A stretch of DNA of 64,000 nt, from contig NC_044278.2 of assembly GCF_004027225.2 (NCBI RefSeq), forward strand, positions 9,176,001 to 9,240,000, written 5' to 3'. Both the position numbers and the translations under genes were made by a program. Of the stretch, positions 37,201 through 46,300 are shown piece after piece; positions within the stretch are counted from its first letter, which is position 1, and each line of letters starts with the position of its first letter. The stretch is from Strigops habroptila (taxonomy: Eukaryota; Chordata; Aves; Psittaciformes; Psittacidae). The notes beneath the pieces are model-generated. The model was not told the DNA's origin. It saw only the letters and a program-made list of their open reading frames with translations, and did no database searches.

Positions 37201-38452
37201 ACCTAAGCCTAGAAATGGCATCTTTATGCCTAAAAGCAACCATTTCCTTTGTTATTTTAAAGGATTCAGTTGGCAGGAATGAAAATAGTCCGGACCCCGC
37301 CTCACCTGGGACGCTTCAGAGTGATGGACTATGATAAAAGGATGGAGACACAAGAGCCTTGGAGAAGGTAAGTGTTGTGGGGGGGTGGTGTGTGGAGTTA
37401 GGAGGCTGCTCTCTGCCTTGTTGCCATCATCTGCCTCAGAACAGGCAGTAAGTGTCACTATGTCTAATGCCACTGCTTGTTCTTCCTGCTTTCATGTGGC
37501 TATTTAAAGGAGTCTCCCAGGAGCAGAATGATTCAGTTGCAACTGACTGTTTTGAAGGGTTTCTCCTGGTTTCCTACCTTTTTCCCTATTGTTAAGGACA
37601 CATGCTAGCTAGGAAGCTCACACATGTCAGACTTACTCCCTGATGCTTAAAACTTGGGAAAGGAAATACTGCCTGTCTTGTAACTAGGGAGAGTTCAGTG
37701 TGAAGAGGCACTTTGTTACAACTTCTCTCTAATACAAACCTGCTCTTCAGTCTGTGTGGATTTACAATGTGCTGTTAAAATACTGGCAAGCAGTAGCCTA
37801 GTGTGAAGACATGAGGAAAGGATTGTGAGAGACATTATTCAGTTGTATCTAAAAGAGCTGGAGGAGGGTGTTGGGTCAAGTGTGGTGAAGGCTTCCCTTT
37901 ACCATTTCAAACCTCAGGCTTCCATAGCAACCCTGTTTTAAAACCCACCTAGAGCAGCGTGTGTACATCATTGTTCTGAGCCCCTGTGGTGCACACCCTG
38001 CTCTTGCTCAGCTGCTGCTGGTTCCTGGTTGCTTTCAGACTGTAGTTGTCACCTCACTGGTCTGATTAGGTTCCAGTCCTAATTGTTCTCCGTGTTTAGA
38101 ATACTCAGAGTGAACTTAATCTGATCTGTTCAGTTTTACAAAGCGCCTTCTCTCTGGATTAGGGATTATGATTAATCTGTATTATATGAGAAGAATTTTC
38201 TTGGGGCTTTGCTGCTGACAGCTTTCCCCTGCTAAACCCTTGGAAGGCTGTTTCTTCAGCTGCAAACATCACCTTTGTTCTTATAACTGCAGGTATTCTT
38301 CCTTCCTCAGGCCTGCTTCCCGCCACAACACCAGGAAAACATGGAAAGATGATGGAATGAATTCATTAGAGTTCAAGCTCCTCTCCAGGACAAAGCATCC
38401 TCTTTACACCAACATCACTGTGGACATTGGTTATGTTCCCCCCTTTTCTTAG
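24976..38452 (+). CDS. B4GALT3-like: B4GALT3-clade galactosyltransferase homologue, 6 exons, 344 aa, probable pseudoenzyme
   Basis: The coding exons are 24976-25213, 32230-32465, 33108-33298, 33872-33994, 37263-37367 and 38311-38452, totalling 1035 nt in one open frame with GT-AG introns. The product is a type II GT7-family Golgi protein with a hydrophobic anchor at residues 10-27. B4GALT3-like marks are [12 protein letters not shown] near 47-58, [26 protein letters not shown] and DIATR plus LAGMKI. The family [10 protein letters not shown] motif (189-198), FNRAKLLN and the C-terminal DDGMNSL and YTNITVDIG are kept. However, against bovine B4GALT1 numbering it shows P187A (A125), R191Q (Q129), Y289F (F228), W314S (S253), D318N (N257), M344V (V283), H347Y (Y286) and F360P (P299). 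D254 (D192), E317 (E256) and D319 (D258) are kept. Classical beta-1,4-galactosyltransferase activity is therefore doubtful, although the intact frame argues for selection. The start has A at -3. Family assignment is firm; orthology to mammalian B4GALT3 is likely but untested. Confidence 0.9.
28928..29027 (-). repeat. CR1 LINE fragment, reverse, second subfamily
   Basis: A reversed CR1 tail of the type reading 'ggttggaaaagaccttcaag' then 'accaccactaacccatatg'. It shares this 3' end with the copies at 29462 and 41508 rather than with the 'gggttggaaaggacct' type. Confidence 0.85.
29462..30005 (-). repeat. CR1 LINE fragment, reverse, about 540 bp
   Basis: A longer reversed CR1 covering the 3' tail, the 'cactgccctgggcagcctgtt' block and the distal region up to 'accagtgcccagcacaggg'. 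It lies antisense within intron 1 of the B4GALT3-like gene. Open frames within it are repeat-derived. Confidence 0.92.
31748..32081 (+). repeat. CR1 LINE fragment, plus, just upstream of B4GALT3-like exon 2
   Basis: It runs from 'gtgtctgaaggggcctacaa' to the 'cattgtatgattctatg' tail. It inserted in sense orientation about 150 bp before the exon 2 splice acceptor at 32229. Confidence 0.92.
32230..32465 (+). CDS. B4GALT3-like: B4GALT3-like exon 2: start of the catalytic domain, altered donor-binding motif
   Basis: It encodes residues 80-158 ending in phase 0 (IYLIQQ). HPFLQRQQL is the family signature. Where active members read PHRNR or PFRNR, this gene reads AYRNQ at 125-129, losing the Pro and the second Arg that line the UDP site. 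The donor is GTAAAG. Confidence 0.9.
33108..33298 (+). CDS. B4GALT3-like: B4GALT3-like exon 3: DxD motif exon
   Basis: It encodes residues 159-221 plus two bases: [20 protein letters not shown], then [16 protein letters not shown] with the DxD motif at 190-192, and MDKFQY. All expected residues in this exon are kept, including the FNR turn. The acceptor is TTCCAG and the donor GTAAGT at 33299. Confidence 0.92.
33872..33994 (+). CDS. B4GALT3-like: B4GALT3-like exon 4: mutated WGWGGEDDD exon
   Basis: It encodes [18 protein letters not shown], then [23 protein letters not shown]. The near-invariant WGWGGEDDD has become WGSGGENDD through codons AGT at 33963-33965 and AAT at 33975-33977. The donor-specificity Tyr is Phe at residue 228. 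The 123-nt size equals that of B4GALT4 exon 4 in this window. Confidence 0.92.
35205..35663 (+). repeat. CR1 LINE fragment, plus
   Basis: It runs from 'cctgctggagcggggccaga' through 'gagcacaagtgtgatgagga' to the 'ggctgattctgtgattct' tail. It belongs to the same 3'-end type as 29462 and 41508. Confidence 0.92.
36543..36834 (+). repeat. CR1 LINE fragment, plus
   Basis: It runs from 'gactcttcatcagggactgt' to the 'cattctgtgattctatgat' tail, in sense orientation in intron 4 of the B4GALT3-like gene. Confidence 0.92.
37263..37367 (+). CDS. B4GALT3-like: B4GALT3-like exon 5: metal-ligand exon with ligands lost
   Basis: It encodes residues 264-297 with split codons at both ends: [19 protein letters not shown], then [16 protein letters not shown]. 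Active members have an M-x-x-H metal motif here, MIRH in B4GALT1 and MIFH in the adjacent B4GALT4. This gene has V283-M-D-Y286 instead. The 105-nt length is unchanged and the donor is GTAAGT, so the change is by substitution rather than by indel or mis-splicing. Confidence 0.88.
38311..38452 (+). CDS. B4GALT3-like: B4GALT3-like exon 6: C-terminus
   Basis: The exon follows TTCCTCAG and encodes [21 protein letters not shown], then [19 protein letters not shown] and YVPPFS before TAG at 38450. The DGMNSL and YTNITVDIG segments are typical of the family. The acceptor-pocket Arg (R298) is kept but the following Phe is Pro (P299). At 142 nt it equals B4GALT4 exon 6. Confidence 0.92.
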
Positions 38453-38897
38453 GGGAACGGAAACAAAAGGGGTGTTTGGGTGCAGCATGTGGGCCTTCAG
38501 CCTCTACCTCCTGGTGGCAGTCTCACCTGAGACTAATCCTTCTGTCTTTCATGCATTTCTCTTTTCTTCTGGGTAAAAGTTAGAAGAAAAGGCTTCAGGA
38601 ATAGGGTATGACAGCAAATAACCAGGCTGGGGCTTACTGTACACTGTAAAACTAACTCCTGAGCCAGAGCCACCTCCCAGCCCTCAGGGATCAAGGTCTC
38701 CTTAACCAAGTTCTCTGGAACCTTTGTTCCAGAGCTGGATGGCTCTGTCCTGCTTTGTACTTAAATGGTGATTGGGATGAAAGCTCTTAAAATACATGCT
38801 GTATTTTAAGTATAAAAGCTGGTTAAGTTCTGTAAGTATCTGGTGAATTGGAGTTGTGTTTGAGTTCACACTTTTCTAGGATATTTACTAAGAGTGT

Positions 38898-38903
38898 AAT
38901 AAA
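38898..38903 (+). terminator. Candidate poly(A) signal of the B4GALT3-like gene
   Basis: The first AATAAA after the stop codon lies about 450 bp downstream and would give a short 3' UTR. Confidence 0.6.
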
Positions 38904-38919
38904 GGAGAAAGCTCTTTCC

Positions 38920-39862
38920 TTGCCTGCTCCATCACTGTTTAAATGTGGTTATTGTAGCTGTGAGGACTTGAGGGTGAATGAGAGCTGAGGCTGTCACCAA
39001 GCCTGACCTCGTGCTCAGAACACGGAAATGAATTCAGTAACTCAGCTGTAACTCAAATGCCAATTACATTTCAAGGTTGAGCTGTCTTTAACATAAAAGA
39101 CTTCTGAGAAATTAAATACTTCAGGAAGAAAGAGTCAAGCATGGCAGGAGTGGGGCTGGGACCCTGCAGGAATGCACTTGTACTTACCTGAGTGCCCAAT
39201 GCCTTGCCCTTTCTGCAGTCTCTCCTTCTCCACACAGCTCCTGTTGCTGTGTGAGCATCACAGGGGTTGTTTTGCTTGTTACATGTAGATAATAAATCCC
39301 CTGTTTGCTGAAAAGCTGCATCTATCCCACTAACACCCACAAACTTAGTTAGTTAAAGCTTCAGTCTTCTCTGCAGGTGGAGGAATGGGGCAACCAGCTA
39401 CAGCATCACTCTTCGATATGTAAAGCAGAAGTTGCTTTTTGGCATGTGCTGTGTCCTAGAAGAAACTCTCCAAAGCCTGGCTTCCTATCTGTCCCTAATG
39501 GGTGCATATCCAACAAGCAGGTATAGAATGCAGTAAGGAAAGGGAAGTGCTCTCATCAAGACTTTAGAAGTGCTGTGAAACAGTTCGCCACAGACTTCCA
39601 CCAGTCCTCTAAAACCAGAATCACAAGTAATAACTGCCTGGGTCTAACTCTTAACAGTGTGGCCCAAAGCATTAGAACCAGGGGTAGGAGTTTCTCTCCA
39701 TCTGACTTGGCCACTGCATCTCCTTCCACATCTCTCCACAGTAACACACAACCCACAGCACCAAGACTTGTTTTGACACAGGACACTTCCACCATCCCAC
39801 AACAGGGCGAGCTGAGCTCATGAAGCACAGGAGAAGAAGCCTTCTGCAGTCAATGGAGTGTA
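38920..39862. other. Gap between convergent 3' ends
   Basis: About 0.95 kb separates the plus-strand poly(A) signal of the B4GALT3-like gene from the minus-strand signal of B4GALT4. I see no gene or repeat in it. Confidence 0.6.
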
Positions 39863-39868
39863 TTTATT
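39863..39868 (-). terminator. Candidate poly(A) signal of B4GALT4
   Basis: TTTATT on the plus strand reads AATAAA on the minus strand, about 390 bp downstream of the B4GALT4 stop codon. Confidence 0.6.
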
Positions 39869-40256
39869 GAGAGATCTTTAACATCTCCTCACCCATGACC
39901 ATACTCCTTCCCTCACACACAGGCTGGAAAAAAAAGCAGCTTTCCTCAGCAAGTTTGGACTTGGTGAAGGATTCTTGTCCTTTTAATGAGCCCACAAGAA
40001 ATTTAGGAATAGTTGCAAGAGCAAGTCTTTTATCCACAAGACTTGGTTCAAGTCCTTCCACTGGCCCAGCCCAAAGAAGGGCACTAATGTGAATGTCCCA
40101 GCAGAACACAAAGACCTGTCCCATGGCTCCAGCCCTCACAAAAGGGAATTCCCAATCAATCAGACACTGTGAAGAAAGACTCTCCTGTGCTACTGAAGTC
40201 CTCTTTCAAGCAAACAAGATCTGTTGCCATTTGCATACCCTGTGTGTTGCTCACCC

Positions 40257-40398
40257 TTATGAGACCTTGGGCTGCGCACTGAAGTCCACCGTGATGTTGA
40301 TATATAAAGGGTTACGTTCCACTGAGAGCAGTTTATATGAGCAGGAGTTCAGCCCATCTGTTTTCCATGTTTTAGACACCTGACTTAGAAGCTTCATC
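40257..40398 (-). CDS. B4GALT4: B4GALT4 exon 6 (last coding exon)
   Basis: After a TTCTCAG acceptor it encodes [20 protein letters not shown], then [19 protein letters not shown] and SAQPKVS with TAA at 40259-40257. The sequence follows human B4GALT4 closely until the last few residues, where the human WFGA end is replaced. Confidence 0.94.
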
Positions 40399-43300
40399 CT
40401 GAGAAGAAAAGAGGAGAAAATCTTCACTGACATGCACAGGAGAGAGGTGTTTTGAGCTCTTTCCCACTACTAGTAAACTTGGAAGCAGAGCTACTGCTGT
40501 TCTGTACTGCTGGCAACATAAAATCATGCTTTTCCTGTCCTCAGCATGGACAATCAGACATGAAAATGCCCATTTGGCCTAGAACAAAGCTCTTGGCCCC
40601 AGGTGCTTGGCTACATGGAAGGTGGGACCCTGTTCCTGACTCACCTCTCTTCATTCTCCTCATTCCCATGGTCTCGCTTGTGGAAGATCATTGTATACCT
40701 GGCTACCTCAGCAGGTGGCCTCATCACTCCCATCTTCTGCAGGTGAACCCTGGAAGAAGCAATAGTGCCATGAGCAAAGCTTCACCTATAAACAAACTCT
40801 CAAGGAAAAAGGAAACAACAACATTTGGAGACTTCATCTCTCGTGGATGCCACGGAAGCAAGCACAGAGAACAGCAGGAAACTCATCTACATCTCTTCCA
40901 CAGCCCATCTCGCCAGAGAAATGGGGCTTAGGGTTGTGTTTCTGGAGAACAGAGCCAGCAGGGTGACAGATGCCCCTTTCTTTTGGTAGCAGGTAGCTAC
41001 TACAGTAGAGGTCATCCAGAGCTTAAAGCACACGTTGTACAACAGAGCTCATTTAAAATAGTATGGTCTGGTCTAGTCTGTGCTACCCTGTATTAACCTG
41101 GGAGGGCTGGAGCAAGATCCCACATGCTTTGCAGCAAGTTCATCTCAACTCCTGCCATAAAACCTTTATATACTTGATAGTTCTCCACTTGAAAAGGGGA
41201 AAAAACCACCCAAAAAAGCTTCTTTTCTTTTTCACTAGTTGGCACAGAGCTGCAAAACTTGTATTTGTCCACATGAAGAAAAAGTCCTTTCTGACAACAG
41301 GGCCAGAAACCCTGAGCTCCACACATGGATTTAAGTGTTGGACATCAGGCACCCAAGTGGAGCTTGCTTTCGCATATCTGTGGAGCACAGGAGGTTTGCT
41401 CTGTCAGCAGAAAGGGTTAACTTCATGCCTGGAATTAAGGAACAGCCCAGGTCTTTGCACTCATGTCAGCAGCTGGGAGAGCAACAGGAAACCAAGAATT
41501 GAAGAACCACAGAATCAACTTGCTTGGAAAAGATCTTTAAGATCATCAAGTCCAACCGTTCCCCAGCACTCCCAAGGCCACCACTAACCCATGGCACTGA
41601 GGCCTTGGCTACACGGTGTGTGAACACTTGCAGGGACGGTGACTCCAGCACTGCCCTGGGCAGCCTGTTCCAATGCCTGAGCACCCTTTGGGGAAGGAAT
41701 TGTTCCTCAGCTCCATCTAAACCTCCCCTGGTCCAGCTTGAGGCTGTTTCCCCTTGTTCCTTGGGAGAAGAGACCGACCCCACCTCACTGCAACCTCCTG
41801 TCAGGCAGTTGCAGAGAGCGATAAGGTCCCCTCTGGCCCTTCTCTTCTCCAGACTAACCCCCCCCCAGGTCCCTCAGCCGTTCCTCATCACACTTGTGCT
41901 CCAGGCCCTGCACCAGCTCCATTGCCCTTCTCTGGCCCCGCTCCAGCACCTCAATGTCTCTCTTGTAGTGAGGGGCCCAGAACTGACACAGGATTTGAGG
42001 TGCAGCCTCACCAGTGCCCAGCACAGGGGGACAATCACTGCCCTGGCCCTGCTGGCCATGCTATTGCTGAGCCAGGCCAGGATGCTGTTGGCCTCTTGAC
42101 TGCCTGGGCAGAAGCTGCTCGTGTTCAGCTCCGTCAATCAGCACCCCCAGGTCTTTTTCCATGAGCAGCTTTCCAGCCACTCTTCCCCAAGCCTGGAGTT
42201 GTTGTGGCCCAAGAGCAGGAGCTGGCACTTTGCCTTATTGAACCTCATATTATGTATTAGCCACAGCCCATCGATCCAGCCTGTAAAAAACCGAGCCCCT
42301 GACAGCTTTCCAATGACTGTTTGTAGCAGGAAAATATCAAATAAATACAAGAAACGATCTGAAAAGTCTCCTTGTGATGCACAGCTTCGGAAGGGACCCA
42401 AGAGAGCCCACCACACTTAGCACAGTAGGACCTGAGAGCACTCAGGCCCTGAGTTCTTCAAGATACTGAAGGGGATGGTGCCATCTGCTGCCTTTCCTGG
42501 GGAAGGCTGCAAGATCCCTGCACAGCCACCCACCGGGACAGCAGCACCTCATTCCCTACCCACTGCAGACTCCCTAACCAGCCCAGTCCAAGATCCACCC
42601 AAGAGGAAAGGCATGAGCCAAGTCCATGCACTCTGGGTCATGCGATGTGGTTTCCATGCCAGGACCTCAATAACTAGAGAGTTACACAAGCAAGCATCAC
42701 TTCTGGTTCCAACCCCTTGCAAACATTGAGGAGACCCTCAGTAAATCCTGCTGCTCTGCTGCCCACGGCAACACCACCATCACCTTTGTTTGCACCTTAA
42801 CTAGGACACTTCTTGGAAAGGTGGGGAATAAGATGGTATCAAGCTGTCCCCTACCACTATCAAAGCCAGCTCCCAAGAGAAGTTGGTGTCTCTAAATAGG
42901 AGTAGGGAGAAAAAAACCCAGCTGTGATTAAGAAGGGACAGAAATCCAGGTCTCCAGTAGCCCTTTTAGATTTCTTGAGGTACAGCTGCCTGACACAAAG
43001 GAAAACTTCCATTTGGAAGTTCCTAACTCTTAACACACTTGATTTCACCACTCTAATCATTGAACATCGCCAGGGAGATGAATTTATGTCCCAAAATGGT
43101 TGGTTGTATATTTAAGCAACTGAAAAGGACAAACACTGAAGAATGATGTAGACTTAAGTTACAAATCGATGTGCTCTGCCAGCAGAGCTTGGGGGATTGT
43201 GGTTTATTCCTGTTGGGTTTGTGTTCTGTTTGCCCCCTTCCCTTTCCTTCACTAACAGCAATGCAGGATTAGAGGTTTCCTTTCAAGCAAAGGGCAAAAG

Positions 43301-46300
43301 ATCACCAGCAAAGTTTGGTTGTGTCCTTTGTGCCATTCAACTTCTCAACCTGACAGGTTTCTCCTGCTTTGAAAGGCCCATCTGCAAAGCTGGATTTCAG
43401 AAGCACAAAAGGCACATGCAAATACACGCAGCCTTTCTAAACCTCAAGCTATTCACTATGTTAACTAGAATCAACACCACCCCCATACAAACTAAGCTGT
43501 GCTTGGAGTAAATCATGGTAGTCAATGAATGCAAAAAAACCCCAATCCCACCAAACCAAACCCCTCCCACACTCTTACAAAGCACTGGAGCTGAATACAT
43601 CTGTGTCTCTTTGGCAAATCACCCTCCAGACTTCAACATTCCTGCTGCTGTGATAACCAATTCCCAAGTGACAATGCGAATCCTGTGTGGCTGAGACAAC
43701 CCCAACCCAAAACCTAACAAAGCCCCCACCCAACCAGCAATACTTGTCAGGGAGAAGACCAGGTCTCAGGCATGCCCAACCTTTGCAAAGAGGAAACTGT
43801 GCATCCTGTACCCCAAATCCCCACTGTTTGGAACAGAAGGCTCCTGTCGTATTCCACATTTGGGGGCCAGGTGGGAAGTCACATCCATTTCTATTTTTTT
43901 AGGCACCATTTCTCTCTAGCCTTTTATTTCATAGAATGGTTTGAGTTGGAAAGGACCTTCAGATCATCCAGTTCCAACCCCCTGCCATGGGCAGGGACAC
44001 CTCACACTAGATCACATCGCCCAAGGCTCTGTCCAACCTGGCCTTGGACACTCTCAGGGATGGAGCATTCACCAGTTCTTTGGGCAACCTGTGCCAGTGC
44101 CTCACCACCCTCACAGTAAAGAACTTCTTCCTTATACATAACCTGAACTTTCCTAAATGATTGACTTTTTACCTGATTCGTAGGTCATCATCTTCTCCAC
44201 CCCAGCCCCAGTAGTTGTTAGAGAATCCATTCACCTTGGCAAACTGATCCCTTGTTAGAGCAGTTACACCTCCAAAATATCCTTTGTACCGTAACCTAGA
44301 AGTACACGAGAGGAGAGAATGAAGAATTAAGAGTCAAATTCTACCAACAACGAAAACCTCACCCTGAAACTCTGGATTTAGACATGTCTTTCACAGAGCT
44401 GAGGGTGCACAAACCCATGAGGTTGCTCTGGTTGTCCTCCTCTTTTCACAAGAAGATGGTGATTTGCTCTAGGCCAGAAAGATGAAACTCTCCAACTGAG
44501 AGAACAGCTCCTTCTTCAACAGTTTCCCTCTTCACACAACTCCCCTGGCCAGGCAAAGAGCACTTCACCTCAAGGACTCCCATGAGTACAAAAGGAACAA
44601 AGCCACACACTCACATAGCAGAAGCTCAAACGGAAGCCACTGACTACCTTGGAGCTGAAGCTGAGAAACCTGGAATGAAACCAGGTCACAGCACAGGGAC
44701 ACGTGCACTGAGATACTGCAGGAACAACTCCAAGGTAAGGTACAGTGTGAGTTGCTAAGTAACCTATTGTAATGGTGCTCAGCTCTAAAGGAGATTCAGT
44801 TCTACCTTCCTTGTCCTGGGAACTGCAGCTGCTTTAAAGGTATTTACACACCACGTTGTTTATGTTCTTACATCATTTTGCTACTTGCTTTTTATGATCC
44901 CCTCCTCTTGCTGGGCCCTTAAGGTGAGCAGTACAACACAGCCCCTGCTACATTGCCACTGCCAGAGGTGATGTGCCCACAGCTGCAGGTTCCATTTGGA
45001 TTGCTAGATGGATGTGAATCCAAACAGGTGAACAAATTGCCAGGGCTAGAAAACACCCATGATGGCAACTTACATGCCACAGAAGCAAAGGTGTGAGCCT
45101 TATTGCTATTTCTGGTTTACCAGGAACCTAATTTAAACACACACACAGAGAATACAACAAAGAAAGCAAACCCACACCACACAACCTCCCTCAGACCAGT
45201 TTTGGTGGCTGATTTGTGCTCCTGTTATAGCATCACAAGAGAACTGCAGAGCTTGAGGGGCCTCTGGAGATGAAGGAGTCCAACCCCCCTGCTCAGGGTC
45301 TGCTACAGCGAGTCACTGAAGACCACGTCCATTCAGGTTCTGAGCATCTCCAACGATGGAGAGTCCACAACCTCTCTGGGCAGCCTGTTCCAGTATGTGA
45401 CCACCTTCAATGTTTTAGGATAGAAACCTTCCTTTCTGAAGGATCTAAACCTGTAGTTTGTGTAACTAAACATAAGGTACTGACTTCTCCAAAGCTGCCA
45501 AGATCACCATAGATGATGCACCCACATTCCTGCCCAGGATGTTGCGTGTTAATGCACAACATGCACAACTTCCATACATCTAAGTGACATCTCTCAGTAT
45601 GCTCACCTCAGCCTAAGCAAAACACTAAGGTCACCCAACTGGGCTTTCAACCCCAGGTGTCAGCTCAGTTCAGGTATCATTCTTGAGTTCAGGACCTGAA
45701 TTCCTTCAGATGTGCTCAGGAATTCCTTTGGAAACACAGTGCTGTTATCCTCACTTCATGGATGGGTAAAGAGAGGCAGTGACACAGAACAGAAAGTATG
45801 AATCAAACTCCAACCACCAGTATCCCAGCAAATATTGGTGCAGGGTATTCACAACAACCACATTTTGTCTGCACCCTTTAAAGCCAAAGCTTAAAGCTTT
45901 CTATTCTTTAAAGCACTCTTTTTAAGTACTCTTTAAAGCCAAAGCTATAACTAACAGTTCCTTTCCACAAGCAGGAGAAACCTGAGGAAATCCATAGTAA
46001 GAGGATCCTGCAGTAAAAGCAAGACTCCATCCACTTAACTAAGCAGAACACCTGCAGTAAAACTGAGGCACAGGAGGTTAAGTAAAGCACCTCAAGATTT
46101 GTGCTATGTTATCAGCCTAAATTCTACATGCCTGTCCATTACCCAAAGCAGTGTTTCTGGTGCTTTGGTGCACTGACCATCCCGTAGCCCTCAGCATTCT
46201 GTCTGCAAGGCAGAGTGCTCCAAAAGCCTGTCACAAGCCTAGTTCATACGTGCTTGTTCCAGTTTGCACTAAATGACTGGGAAGTGAATGGTATTCTGCA

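Larger units (their letters stand above)
33995..37262 (+). other. Intron 4 of the B4GALT3-like gene
   Basis: A 3.3-kb intron with two plus-oriented CR1 copies (35205-35663 and 36543-36834). No exon or RNA gene recognised. Confidence 0.8.

Noticed and set aside
38240-38310. Alternative exon 6 start using the CTGCAG at 38287-38292 in the B4GALT3-like gene
   Set aside because: The TTCCTCAG acceptor ending at 38310 gives the 142-nt exon length found in B4GALT4 and a continuous family alignment; the earlier AG would insert extra residues.
40452-40931. 159-codon frame overlapping B4GALT4 exon 5 on the opposite strand
   Set aside because: It is the antisense shadow of a real exon plus intron sequence.
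41524-42164. Open frames of 191 and 136 codons
   Set aside because: They lie wholly inside a reversed CR1 LINE and its tail; similar peptides recur wherever that repeat occurs.
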